Source: Juglans regia (Eukaryota; Streptophyta; Magnoliopsida; Fagales; Juglandaceae). From it: DNA of 64,000 nucleotides. The notes under the pieces are model-generated. The model searched no databases. It had not been told where the DNA came from and was given only the letters and a program-made list of their open reading frames with translations. The stretch lies in the NCBI RefSeq assembly GCF_001411555.2, contig NC_049901.1:12286681-12350680 (forward strand), read 5' to 3'. A program made the translations under genes and the position numbers. This document shows, one piece after another, positions 11,319-22,473 of this stretch (position 1 is its first letter; each line of letters opens with the position of its first letter).

Positions 11319-11540
11319 ACTGGCTAGCTGGCTTGTGAATTGATTAAAGCATATATGATGTGTATATATGCAAAATATAATGATGACCTATATAAATTTT
11401 TGGCCCTGCATGCACAGCAGCAGTTTGTCTTCCCTGCACCACCCATTACAGACCAATAAAAATTACACAAAATTATTAGAAAAGTGCCATGGATTACAAG
11501 CATACCAAGCTTTAATCAATTCACAAGCCAGCTAGCCAGT
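11319..11540. repeat. Perfect 32-bp inverted repeat with 158-base loop
   Basis: Bases 11319-11350 and 11509-11540 are exact reverse complements; both arms contain agctggcttgtgaattg or its complement. The rest of the element around them is diverged, so perfect identity suggests a recent local inverted duplication or selection for a hairpin. The word tatatactgaagccatagg also occurs directly at about 11122 and 11294. Confidence 0.8.
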
Positions 11541-11835
11541 ACTTATATTGGTGGTTGGGACAATTTTACTCAATTGCAGTCTGCTTAGTGTTGCAGAAAG
11601 GAAAAAAATTTGATAAAAAAAAATCACAGAAAAGCTGAGTAGTACTATTACTGGACCTGCATTATGCATGCTCCCACACCTTTCTCATGAAATCTTCTAT
11701 GCCATTAATATACATATAGATGTATTTCTGGCCTTTCCCTTATACAATATAATAATATATTGTGCTGGATAATGCATTTTGGATTGTTTTAGTATTAAAT
11801 ATCTGAAGCAACTACAAACCCACTACCCTCTCTCA

Positions 11836-11867
<32 letters not shown>

Positions 11868-12172
11868 TTATATATATACACACACACACACAGGACCTAA
11901 TCACAAAGTTGCATCTGTTGCTTCATATAAGTAAGCTTGGGAGAGGCAAAGTCATGAGGAAACACGTGGTGCTTGATTTTAGGGTGAAAAAAAAATTGTT
12001 ATCCCATAAACAAAGAACAAGGAGATTGTATAAAAGTGTTTTGGCCTGTTTAAATCACATATTCTCAGCCTTTGTGCTGAAATTGATGTTTGTGGTCTAA
12101 TGCTTTAAATATTTGTTTTATGAGATTTATAGTTGAAAATAGTGTTTTTATATCGAAATTTTGAGGGAATCG

Positions 12173-12178
12173 AGCAAT

Positions 12179-12212
<34 letters not shown>

Positions 12213-12218
12213 ATTGCT
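12173..12218. repeat. Perfect 46-bp palindrome with (TA)n core
   Basis: agcaatag, then a run of AT dinucleotides, then ctattgct. The whole block is self-complementary and could extrude as a cruciform or fold as an RNA hairpin. It is an obvious site for slippage, so its length may vary between individuals. Confidence 0.8.
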
Positions 12219-13387
12219 GTAAAACTAATCATGAGACATCATTTTGTAATATTTGAAATGGATCTTGATTATTATTTTCATAATTGTAATCACACGTAAA
12301 AACATCCATACCAGTTTTGTTCTTACCATTATCAACTAATTATTATTGGAAAAATAATGTTACATACAATCATGATTTATGCAAGCATCTCGTCCTCATT
12401 TTGAAAAAGAGTGAAATCCTCCATTAAACGAGGTAATTAAGTATGTAGCTTTAGAACAATAAAAGTCAAATAAAATAAATTAAGTACTTTTTACTTGGTG
12501 GCTTAATCATATCTTATAGATAGTGAGTCACTAAGTGATTGCATTAATTAATATGAATCTCTTTTGTATTTTGGACTCTAGCAACTCTAGGGATAACCAA
12601 AATAGCATGTTTTTGCTTTCTCAAGCTTTTTGGATATTTTGTTTTGATGTTCTTAGCTTTTGGAAACCCAACTAAAATGTATTGATATTTTCTGCCATGA
12701 AAATCCTGAGAAGGTGCAACCAACTATAAATCACTTCTTTAACCATACAGGTTCGGCTTCAATGGTTGAGGCAATTTCTAAATAGGCTTGTGTGAATCTT
12801 GATATGGATAAGCTTGAAGTTGATGGATGCATGGTAGCATTTAAATGGTGGCTTTTGTTTTTCTAGTATGTATTTTAAGGGTCAACAAGCCTAGTGGTTT
12901 GGGGGTTTTGAACGTCCAACCTTGAATCCTATCGTCCCAAAAGATCAAGGATAGTGCCATTCGACCATAACAAGTGTATGCAACATTTAAATAGTACTTG
13001 TCTTTAGATAAAGCCAATGACTTTGTAGATAACATTGCAAAGGAATTTCCTATATATGATCAATTTGGATGAATTTTTCACTCTCATTAAACTTCTTGCT
13101 ATTACTACATTTTATGGAAATCTACAAAGAAGGTTCTTGGGTACTTGCAAAGCACTGCATGTTTCTATGCTGACGTCTATCCAATGGGACCTTCTACAAC
13201 CTGTCAAAACAGGGTGGTTTTGCCTGCCAATTCTAGTGCACAAGGTAAAAATAAATCACTTTAAGTCTAGAGCATAAATGTGGGTAGGTATATGTATATA
13301 TATAGGTATATATATAGAAGAGGAGAAAAAAAGATAGAAAAGATATAAAATTAGAGTCTCACATAAGTCAGCATAAATGTGGGAAGG

Positions 13388-13429
<42 letters not shown>

Positions 13430-15422
13430 GGAAATATAGAGGAGGCGAAAAAAGATAGGAAAGAGAATTTGAATTTGAAATTAGATTAATGGTCCATTAA
13501 TCTAATGTAATGTTAAAGTCAAGATCCCTCCACTAACTATATTAGAAAAGTAAAAAACCAGCCACACAAATATACTGGAAAATGTTGTTGAAAACTCCCT
13601 TATAATGAGATAAATGTGACATAATTCTTGTCATTTGGGAGTTTTTCATTTTCATTTTCATTTTCATCGATCTTTAATCATATATGGGAGTTTGATTTCA
13701 TGTAATATTTTGCGGATGTCCTAAATGTCTTGACTGGACAAAAGCATCTTGCCCAAATTCACGGAAGGGCTACAAGCAGGTGATGTCTTCATTCCCCTAT
13801 GCGATTTACTTCTACTATGGTTTCTACTTTTTGAATGCGTATATTCTAAACATTATGTACATTGACCATAGTTTGGTTTTGCAAACTGGATTATGCAATT
13901 ATGGAAAATGAATCATTTTGATGTTCGGTTAGTGTCTTAACTTGATAGACCTTGAGGGGCTGAGTTCATAAAAGTTTAAACTTTTATGATTATTGATTCT
14001 TTAACATTTGATTAGCAGTTTGTCTTCCCTATGAAACATCTATTTTGAGTCCTAGGAAACTCAAAACATTTGTTTCAGTTTTTGGGCTCCATGTGCAGAT
14101 TCTGGCTGCACATATAAAGGCAAGGTGGTGCCAATTTGTGTTAGCTTGATATGTATTGTTGGAGTTGTGTTTTTAAGTTTAAGTTCGTAGAATTATGAGA
14201 CATCCTTTGGACACTTGTACCTTTTCTATTTTAACCTTCTCTGGGATGAGTATTGATATGTCCATTTGATTGCAAACTTTGTGTACAAAATTATGTTATA
14301 GTTTTCAAGAGTTGGGAACTTTATGATGGATGTAAAAGGGGGTTGGGTGTCAAACTTAACTTTCTTTATGTTTAATAGGATGTTCGTAGAAGTGATGGAG
14401 AAATGGCTTCAAAAGCATGAAGTAACTTCAAATCATACGAGGCTTCTGGACAGGTAAAAAAACACTAAGTGTAGTCTGGTTTCTTGTACAATTTAGTTAT
14501 GTTGAGTTGTTTTAGAGTAGAGCTTGATAGTTTTTATTACTCTCAGCAGCTTGATAGTTGATCCACCTTCATTGTTAGAAGAAAAGAAATTGTGGAATGA
14601 AACATTAGAGGCCAGTTAATTAATGGAAATAAATGGATGAGATGTCTTTCTTTAATCTTTAACTTATAAAAATAACAAAATGCATGATGCTAATATGATA
14701 ACACTTTTCCGGTAATCCATTTTCTATCTTAAGCATGTGAGGGGAAAAGATTCCCAGCTACTAGTTTAGTCTAATCCATTCCTTCTTAATTCATTCTAAT
14801 TTCCTTTCCAATTTCCTTTCTTTATGAACTCCCAGAACATAAAACTGATCTGATATATATCATCAGAAATCGTCTGATCGTACTGACAGAAAAGTAGCTT
14901 GTAGATCTGGATTCTAGTTAATTATCATAGATTGGAGGTACAAGTTCTAAGCAATTTAGTATCAAATCATAACTTGCCATTCACATTCATTGATTAATGC
15001 AATGGCTCTTAATCGATCCCATTGAGGTAATGAACGTCTCTCCCAAATAACAAGTGTCTGTAATTCTAAAAGAAACTGCCACATGCAGACACATTGATGA
15101 TCATGAAACTGCAACAACAAGATCAGCATGCATATTCAATATCTAAACTCAAATTTGTTTTGAGTTCTAGCTTTTTTTGCAGTCAGTAGTACTAGTGCCG
15201 TTGAAACATGATAAAGAGCAGGATTAATTAGCTGGTACTTATAATTTCACTCAAATCTAGGCCTGCATGCATCTAGGGCTTCATAAATTTACTTACTGAT
15301 GATTGAGGGCCGGGGGCGACTAATGACTATATAAAATCGAACAAGTATCTTGGGCTTGATGCTCAATATTATTGATCACTCATCCCTAGCTAGCTAGCCT
15401 CTTAATTAGCTTCAGCAAACCA

Positions 15423-15458
<36 letters not shown>

Positions 15459-16190
15459 CAACAAATTACAAACATGCATATGTTTTGAGCTACTGATCAT
15501 AAATATGGAAAACGCTATAAATATGTTTTGATAATTCTATGATTGGGAAGGTGGAAAGTTAGGCGAAGGAAAACTTAGAAAATAGAAAAAAATTAATACA
15601 CAACATGAATCAGAACAAGTGCAAGAATTTCCAGAACAGCAGTGAGAGATTAGGTTCACAAAGATTCAAAACAAAGAAAAAAACTGAAAAAAAAAAACAA
15701 AAAACATGCAGCTTGTGATCAGTAGAGAACGAATGTCGTGTTTAGCTGAAATATCTATATATCTAGCTGCTAGAGCTAATACGTACAAAGTCAACATGAG
15801 CTAGCCATATATACATTTGATACCAGTTTTTTTTTTTATGCATGTGGTATATGCAAATATAATGTACCACATGATCTAATACAGATCATGTGGAGCTTGA
15901 ATACATATATAAACAAATATTTTAATACCTTTGTTAATTAGATTAACAATAAAATCCACTATTAGGTAGCTAGCTAGGTAGAAAAGAAATCATGGTTCAT
16001 GTACATGATTTCTTTTCCTCTTTTGGTTTTCAATTGTATTAATAGGTTTTACATAATTTCTACCAAGAAATTGTGAGTTTTATGCTTTAAAAAAATTATA
16101 TGAAGTAGAAGGCAGTGTACTCCACTGCAGATTTCCTATTAATTGCCCCATTATTTGTTCATGTACACCATTTGTTTTTATATTAATAGC

Positions 16191-16700
16191 AGTGTTTTCA
16201 TTTTATGGATATTTCTTTTGTGCAGCGAATGTAGAAGGCAGTGTAAAAATTTGCGGCGATAACCCTATTCCAGACATTTTCATCGATCTTTGCCCCTCAA
16301 TATACAAGTCATCGCAAATCATCAACGATCGATATCTCAAAGTTGCGGATGAACACCACCCAAGCAAGCATATTTTTTATATTTGTTTATACTTGTATCA
16401 CTTGGATTGTGGATGTTTGATCTGTACTTTAAAGTTGTAAGAGACATGCATTAGCTGCTCCCATTTGTAAGACTTTATTGCCTTCCATTAAAGCACCATA
16501 TGCCAGTTTATAGTAACCTTAAAGGGTATGATGTATTGATGATGTATTGGATGAGAATTTGAATTTATATTAATGTACAACATTTTATGCATACAAGACT
16601 TGGATTAAAGTACTATTTGGTAATGTTGTGAATTAGTTGGAGCAGGGAATTAGGTACCCACTACAAATTTTGCATTCTGTACGTATACTGCATAATATAG
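16191..16700 (+). other. Possible last exon of the CACTA transcript
   Basis: An acceptor-like tttgtgcag at about 16207-16215 precedes a 75-codon open stretch ending at the TAA at 16438-16440 (ORF from 16192). It contains GDNPIPDIFIDLCPSIYK and has no family I recognise. It lies just before the right subterminal array, where CACTA transcripts usually end. Tentative. Confidence 0.25.
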
Positions 16701-16708
16701 GATCAAAA

Positions 16709-17320
16709 AACTATTTGCGGCGATTTAAAATTCGCCGCTATTGACCTAATCAAATGTTTTTGCGGCGAAAAAACAAGGACGCCAAAGCAATCAGACCAGC
16801 GTGTCCCTTTTTGCGGCGATTAAAACTTCGTTGCCGAAAAAATAATATTCATTTGCGGCGAACATAATTGGACGCCAAAAACAAAGTCATATAACGAGGT
16901 TTTTTGCGGCGCCTTAAAGTCGCCGCAAATAAGCTTGGGGCCGCGATTTGCGGCGAAAAAAGTCGCCGCAAATAAGCTTGGGGCCACGATTTGCAGCGTT
17001 AAGAAAATCGCTGCAATAAAATATGCTCTATTTACGGCGATTGTTTGGATATTTGCAACAATCTAAAGTGCTGCAAATACTTTTTCGCAGCGATAGAAGA
17101 GCGAAATATCATCATTATTTGCGGCGAAATTAAGTATATTTGCGGGGGAAACAATCGCTGCAAATAAAAATTGGTCGCGACGAATTTTTCATTTCGCTGG
17201 CGAATTTTTTAAAAGGCGCAACAACTACGACGGACAGCCGACGCAGTACAAATCGCTGCAAATACTTATTTGCAGCGATTTTGTGCATTATTAGCAGCGA
17301 GTTTAGGCGCTGGGAAAGGC
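16709..17320. repeat. CACTA 3' subterminal repeat array
   Basis: At least fifteen copies of tttgcggcga, ttgcagcga or their complements in about 600 bases. A unit with cgccgcaaataagcttgggg is duplicated in tandem at 16921-16984. The array is longer than the one at the left end, a common asymmetry in CACTA elements. Confidence 0.8.
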
Positions 17321-17336
17321 GATGTTTCTTGTAGTG

Positions 17337-17480
17337 AGAAATGACGATTGCAAAAGGAACATCGCGTGAGAGGAAGTGTCTGTTGCAGCAGAATGCATCT
17401 CTCGATTGCCTCATCGAGAAACCGAGAGTGACCTTGGCATTGCCTTTGAGCTCTTCTCGTGAACTGCTAGAGGGATCTTC
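17337..17480 (+). pseudogene. Unrecognised coding-like fragment, right half
   Basis: If the CACTA element and one AGA are disregarded, the frame of 8590-8766 continues here with NDDCKRNIA, then a TGA, then [16 protein letters not shown] second TGA follows about 80 bases on. The two stops show the frame is broken even apart from the transposon. Function unknown. Confidence 0.35.
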
Positions 17481-17651
17481 AACACGTAGATAGCTTGTAA
17501 AATTTTGTGGACGGATTCAAATTTTATTTATGATTTGAGTTAATGTATCAATCGGTTTTCTAATTTGATGTTTACATAAATAGGATATTTTATACATTCA
17601 AATCCTTTGTCGAATTTCAAGAATTGATTCTTATGGACTAAGGCCCCGACT

Positions 17652-17851
17652 GTTTAGATAGTAAAAGTGTTTCATTTTATCTCAATGATCTCATCTCATC
17701 ATTACAACTTTCTCAAATTTTCATACAAAATATAATAAATAATTCAACTTTTTCAAATCTAAAAATAATAATAATATTAAAAAATAATATTCTAACAATA
17801 TTTTATTCAACTTTCATATAAAATTATCTCATCTCATCTCACTATCCAAAC
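17652..17851. mobile_element. MITE of the GTTTGGAT family, 200 bp
   Basis: Starts gtttagatagt and ends actatccaaac, giving inverted ends of about 11 bp with one mismatch, followed inside by atctcatctcatc words. The core with aataataataatatt and ttctaacaatatttta is shared with the copies at 46393 and 46595. No clear target duplication was found. Confidence 0.7.
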
Positions 17852-17870
17852 CGCATCGAAATGGATTTGT

Positions 17871-18715
17871 TTTTTCCTTTTTTTTTTTTTCAAGAAACGT
17901 TTTTTGATAAACAACATTGTATTATTCCAAAGATTCTATAAAAGAGGAAGAATACAAGGAGAAATTTCCTCCGGTACAATGAGAGAATTATGTAAATCCA
18001 GAACATCTTTTCCAAGAGCATGCACAATTCTATTGTTGTTCCTATCAGTATGTTGCACTGCCCAAGTATCAAGATGTTGAATCCATGCCCTCAGGAGCCA
18101 ACAATGACTGCTCAGCGCTTAACCCTCAACAAGTAACTGCAAATGTAGTTACACATTGAATGCAAATAAATGCATTCATACATTGAGGCGCCTATAAATT
18201 GAAGCTCCAGGCGAGAGCTTCAGATACACCCAATAAGAAAAGAAAAGAGAGAGAACCGGGAGAGCTCTGAGAGAAAAGAAGAGAGTTGAGTTGAGTAGAG
18301 TGTGATCCTCCTCCTCTGTAATATTTTCTTGTGTTCCACTGTTTATTAGTAAAGCTCCTTTCTGTCGATGTAGGCAGCTGCCGAACCACGTTAAATTCTT
18401 GGTGTCATTGAATGCATGAGTGTACTTTTCCGCTGTGTTGATTTCCCCAACACAAGATTAGCCAGTAAAGATCTTGAATCTGCCAATATCATATTAGTGC
18501 TAGTTCCCATCTCTTCAGAACTTTTGAGCCCCTGAACTACTTGCAAAGAATCTCCTTCCAAAATAATATTTCTAAAGCCCAAGTCACAAAATAAAATGGC
18601 CTGGAAAGCAGCTATTGCCTCTGCTCGTAAAGGGTCAGGGAACAAGTCCCTTGTCATTCTAAGTGTGGCCTTGACATTGCCCTCCTAGTCATGAATAAAA
18701 GCTCCTATCCCCACC
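17871..18715 (-). mobile_element. LINE fragment: RNase H-like tail and poly-A
   Basis: On the minus strand a frame with LRAEAIAAFQAILFCDLGF and IILEGDSLQVVQGL matches the RNase H-fold (RVT_3) domain that ends many plant L1-type LINE polyproteins. After an LTR insertion at 18075-18452 it resumes with RIVHALGKDVLDLHNS and ends at 17936. A run of T on the plus strand (17871-17890) is the poly-A tail. The element is 5'-truncated, so only about the last tenth of a full LINE is left. A domesticated RNase H-like gene is less likely because of the tail and the in-frame stop near 18684. Confidence 0.7.
18075..18452 (+). repeat. Solo LTR, Ty1/copia type, with 5-bp target duplication
   Basis: 378 bp beginning TGTTGAATCC and ending CCCCAACA, with the inverted ends TGTTG...CAACA. 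The 5-bp word caaga flanks it at 18070-18074 and 18453-18457. Inside are a TATA-like cctataaattg and a terminal block with gccgaaccacgttaaattc, which is common near the end of copia LTRs. The internal region was lost by LTR-LTR recombination. It interrupts the RNase H-like LINE fragment. Confidence 0.9.
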
Positions 18716-18752
18716 ACAGCTAACAACTCATGGCTTTCTCCTTCGGGCCGAT

Positions 18753-20296
18753 TTGCATTTGGGGTTTATAAACAAGGCATTGATCGCTTCGCGGTTGGAA
18801 TTTGGTTGGTCCATAGAGACACTACATGAAGATGCTTACTGGAGCTCACAAACTGCCGGTCCCATCCGTCCTAATGTTTACCTTTATCCCAATAATAAAG
18901 GTGAGGATTATATTCAGATGCTTATCCTCGACGACAATGGTTCACAGGTAGTTTCTCGATGATATCCAGGTAGCACCAACTGACATAGCAGCAATACTAA
19001 TACCATTTACCGTGCAACCCTTGGTTCCGATGGAGTTTTCCAGCTTTATTCTTACCTCTATGATGAAAGTGGCAACTTCATTAACACATCCACGTTATGG
19101 GGAGTGCCAGAGAACCAATGTGCGTGAAAGGCTTCTGTGGTGTCAACAGCTATTGCACATTCAATTACTACAAACCATACTGTGTTTGTCATCCTGGGAC
19201 CAATTTCTTAGACCTGAATGACAAATCTCTTGGCAGCCAGAGAAACTTCTAGGAAGCAGGTTGTAGAGGTGGAAAAGATAATTCAGACTTTTATAGCATC
19301 GAGACCATGGATAGAATGGATCTTCCTTATGTTAAGGCATCGATGTCAGAGGAAGAATGTCACCAGTCTTGTTTGGAAGACTGCAACTGTGGGGCAACAC
19401 TCTTTGACGATGGGTCTTGTATGAAATAGGCTCTTCCACTGAGATATGTAAGAAGAGACACAAAAAAGGGGTCCAAGGCATGCTTGAAAAATTGTATGAG
19501 AAGCATCGATGATGAAGAAAAACAGGCTAATCTCCCAAACAAGAAACTCGTTGTCCCACTCAAAAAGACAACAATGATGAAGATTCTTCTTTTAGCCTTT
19601 TGTTTTTCTGTATTCTCAGGCATTGCCCTTGCAATCTCTGGCCTCTTCATTTTCAAAAGTAGATTTTTAAGGTACAAAAGGTTGTTAGAGAATGGAAACT
19701 TGGGGCTGACAGAGGAGGTCACCCTAAGATTGTTTTCATATAATGAGCTCAAAAGAGCAACAGATGGTTTCAAAGAAGAGATAGGAAATGGCCCGTTTGG
19801 TGCAGTTTACAAAAGGGCTCTATACAAAGGCAAAAGACTTGTTGCAGTAAAGAGATTGGAGAAGCTAATTGAAGAAGGTGAAAAGGAGTTCAAAGCATAA
19901 ACACGAGCAATTGGGGGAACCCACCATAAGAACTTGGTACGTTTGCTGCGTTACTGTGCTGAGGACTCTAGAAGGCTTCTGGTTTATGAATAAATGAGTA
20001 ATGGCTCCCTTGCAAATCTTCTCTTTAGAGCACAGCAACGTCCATATTGGAATGAGAGAGTACAAATTGCGCAGGATGTTGCAAAAGGGATCCTCTACCT
20101 TCATGAAGAGTGTGATGCTTCAATTATTCATTGTGACATAAAGCCTCAAAACATTTTAATGGACGAGTTTTGGACCATGAAAATATCTGACTTTGGATTG
20201 GCAAAGCTTTTAATGCCAGACCAGACAAGGACCTTCACGGGTGTCAGATGGACAAGAGGGTACTTGGCACCAGAATGGCAGGGGAACATAACAGAA
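18753..20296 (+). pseudogene. LECRK-like copy D, degenerate and interrupted
   Basis: This is an older relative of the LECRK genes in the opposite orientation. The order of parts is: end of the S-domain with AYWSSQTAGPIRPNVYLYP, an EGF-like segment with GFCGVNSYCTFNYY, a PAN-like cysteine segment with CLEDCNCGATLFDDG, a membrane span around 19565-19665, and a kinase domain with [23 protein letters not shown] and [13 protein letters not shown] in place of HRD marks a non-RD kinase. Disabling changes are in-frame stops at 18960, 19250, 19427, 19898 and 19991 and a frameshift near 19118. The N-terminal lectin half is missing, and the kinase ends at [10 protein letters not shown], where the copia element begins. 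Confidence 0.9.
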
Positions 20297-20551
20297 TGAA
20301 GTAAAATAGGATTTGACAAGATACCAATCCAGAAGTATACTGATATATTTATAGAAGTACAAATGAGGAGGATCGGATAAGTTACAATACATTTGAATTT
20401 CAAATAAAGATACAACTAATGGATAAGCCATAACTAATAGATAAGCCAGTGTTATCGACTTTGCTGATCTTCTTTGAGTAAATCTGGTTTTACATTTGAA
20501 TTGGAGATAGGATCATTATCTTGAACAGAGTCCTGTGTAGATACACTAACA
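20297..20551 (-). repeat. 3' LTR of the copia element
   Basis: On the minus strand it starts TGTTAGTGTATC and ends TTTTACTTCA, 255 bp. It is preceded by a purine-rich tract (ttgaggggggc on the minus strand, plus positions 20552-20562), the usual primer site for plus-strand synthesis. No second LTR was found in the window. Confidence 0.75.
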
Positions 20552-20562
20552 GCCCCCCTCAA

Positions 20563-22473
20563 GCTGATGGGAGGAGCAACAACCATTAGCTTGGACTTCA
20601 AACTAGAGAATTGAGTAGAACTAAGTCCTTTAGTCAAAATATCAGCAATTTGATCATCAGAGGAGATATATTTAAGCATGATATCACCATTCAACACCTT
20701 TTATCAGATGTGCTTAGTCTGAGCATGAAAGACCGGATTGGAAGCAAGAACAAGAGCATTAACATTATCACACCATAGAGTAGGGACTCATGTAAGTGGG
20801 AGCTTAAGCTCTTTAAAAAGCATACGAAGCCAAAAAAGTTCAGCAGTTGTGAGTGGAAGGGAATGATATTCACCTTCTGTTGATGATCGAGAAACAACTG
20901 ATTGTTTCTTTGAACTCCATGAAATGAGGCAAGGGCCAAGAAAACTGGCCAGACCAGAGGTTGATGGACGATCATCGGGGCTGCCCACCCAATCAGAGTC
21001 ACAGTAACCTGATAATCACAGTGAGCCTTTTGTATAAATTAAACCATGATCAATGGAACCCTTTAAATGCCTGAGAACTCGTTTAGCTGCAGCCCAGTGA
21101 GCTGTTGTAGGATCATGCATATGTTGACAAAGTTGGTTGACATCAAAGGTTATCTCAGGGCAAGTGATAGTACAATATTGAAGAGCACCAACAACTTGTC
21201 AATACTCAGTAGGATCTGACAATGATGTGCCATCATACTTGGATAACTTAGAACCAAAAGCACATGGAGACTTTGCTGGTTTGGCATCAAACATTTGAGT
21301 TCGATTCAAAAGATCATAGATGTACTTGGTTTGACATAGATGAATAGTAGAGCAGGTCCGAGTGGCTTGAATGCCAAGAAAAAAACTAAGACTACCCAAG
21401 TCTCTCAATGGAAACTCATGTTGAAGCTGCTTGATCAAGGATGTTATATAGCCAGGATGTGTTCCAAAGATGAGAATATCATCCACATAAATCAAGATAT
21501 AAAGTGTAACATGATTGTGATGATAAAGAAATTTTGAAGTGTCTACCAAAGATGCTGTAAAACCAAGCTCAAGCAGAAAAGTTGATAGAAGTATAAACCC
21601 AGCTCGTGGAGCTGGTTTAAGACCATAAAGAGCCTTCTGTAGCTTGTAAACATAATCAAGAAAGGATTTTCCAACAAACCCTAGGGGCTGCTCCATTTAT
21701 ACAACTTCTCCAAGAAGACCATGCAGAAATGCATTAGAGATGTCCAGCTGATGAATTGGCCAATCAAAATGAACTGTTAAGCTAAGCAACACATGAATTG
21801 TAGAAGGCTTAATAACAGGACTAAAAGTCTCATTATAATCGATACCACTCTGTTGTTCAAACCCCTTAGCAACCAACCTAGCCTTGAACCTGTCAATAGA
21901 GCCATCCTGCTTCTGTTTTATTTTAAACACCCACTTACTTCGAATAACATTGTGGTTTAATGGTCGTGGACACAGAGTCCAGGTGTTATTGAGCTGCAAA
22001 GCTGAAAATTCTTGACTCATAGCATCCCTCCATCATGAATCACGAATAACTTTAGTGTAACAAGATGGTTCAACCTCTTGGAGAATAGTATGAAAGGAAT
22101 GCAAAGGATGGCATGTAGAGGAGAAAAACTTATAATCAGATAATTGTTTAGGATGCAAGGAACCAGTTTTCGATCTAGTTTGCATGGAATGAGAGGATTG
22201 AGGTAGAGGTGGGGGAGAAGGTGAAAAATCTGGTATAGATTCAGGTGAAGACTCTGCTAAAGGTGCAAAAACTAATTGAGAGCTATGGTTGAGATCTGTG
22301 ATAATAGGAGAGGCTAGTATGGAAGGTTCTGAAAAGGAGGATGGTGTGGAATGAGAATTCAAGTCAATAGGAGAGTTATGAGAATGGTCTGAATGTGAAG
22401 ATGCATTGTTAGATATAGGAAAAGGCATACTTATAGGAAGTGTGAATGGAGTATCAGCCGATGTCCAACACAT
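20563..22473 (-). pseudogene. copia pol remnant: RT and RNase H
   Basis: Minus-strand pieces in order: a linker after integrase (22473-22033) rich in Ser and Pro; the start of reverse transcriptase with WVFKIKQKQDGSIDRFKARL and LDISNAFLHG (22020-21697); the catalytic part with ILIYVDDILIFG (21696-21199); RNase H with SKKQSVVSRSSTEGEYHSL (near 20880); and a tail with ADILTKGLSS. In-frame stops lie at about 21697, 21197, 21007 and 20790. Gag, protease and integrase core are missing. Not functional. Confidence 0.9.

Larger units (their letters stand above)
9331..16190. other. CACTA interior, AT-rich, no recognisable gene
   Basis: About 6.9 kb of AT-rich sequence. Simple repeats: (TA)n near 10361-10383, 13388-13429 and 15425-15457, and a compound (CT)n-(TA)n-(CA)n at about 11831-11893. 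Possible short exons with donors are near 13735-13790 and 14381-14456 (ggacag|gtaaaa), but no transposase motif was found. Between 15841 and 16017 there are nested inverted words (catgtggta/taccacatg; a 14-bp perfect stem at 15981-15994 and 16004-16017). Confidence 0.5.
8767..17336. mobile_element. CACTA (En/Spm) DNA transposon, non-autonomous
   Basis: The left end reads CACTACAAGAAAATGG and the right end, on the other strand, CACTACAAGAAACATCG; the shared terminal inverted repeat is 12 bp. The triplet AGA is duplicated outside (8764-8766 and 17337-17339), as expected for this superfamily. Both ends carry arrays of a GCGGCGA word in both orientations, the subterminal binding sites typical of CACTA elements. 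The inside is AT-rich, with several (TA)n runs and only short ORFs. No transposase of the TNPD/TNP2 type is recognisable, so the element would depend on another copy. It splits a coding-like fragment. Confidence 0.92.
20297..22473 (-). mobile_element. 5'-truncated Ty1/copia retrotransposon
   Basis: Only the last part of the pol region and the 3' LTR remain, reading on the minus strand. The element entered the kinase domain of pseudogene D; the bases next to its 3' LTR are cagaa (20292-20296). The 5' part, the 5' LTR and the other copy of the target duplication are absent, and pseudogene D does not resume on the right-hand side, so a deletion also removed the end of that gene. Confidence 0.85.

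Noticed and set aside
11424..11446. Segment resembling mature miR482/2118 (tcttccctgcaccaccc)
   Set aside because: No complementary star sequence within 200 bases on either side, and the surrounding perfect inverted repeat places it in the loop and not in the stem.
16700..17330. Regularly spaced GCGGCGA words as a possible CRISPR-like array or satellite
   Set aside because: Spacing is irregular, both orientations occur, and they sit at the end of a CACTA element where such repeats are expected.
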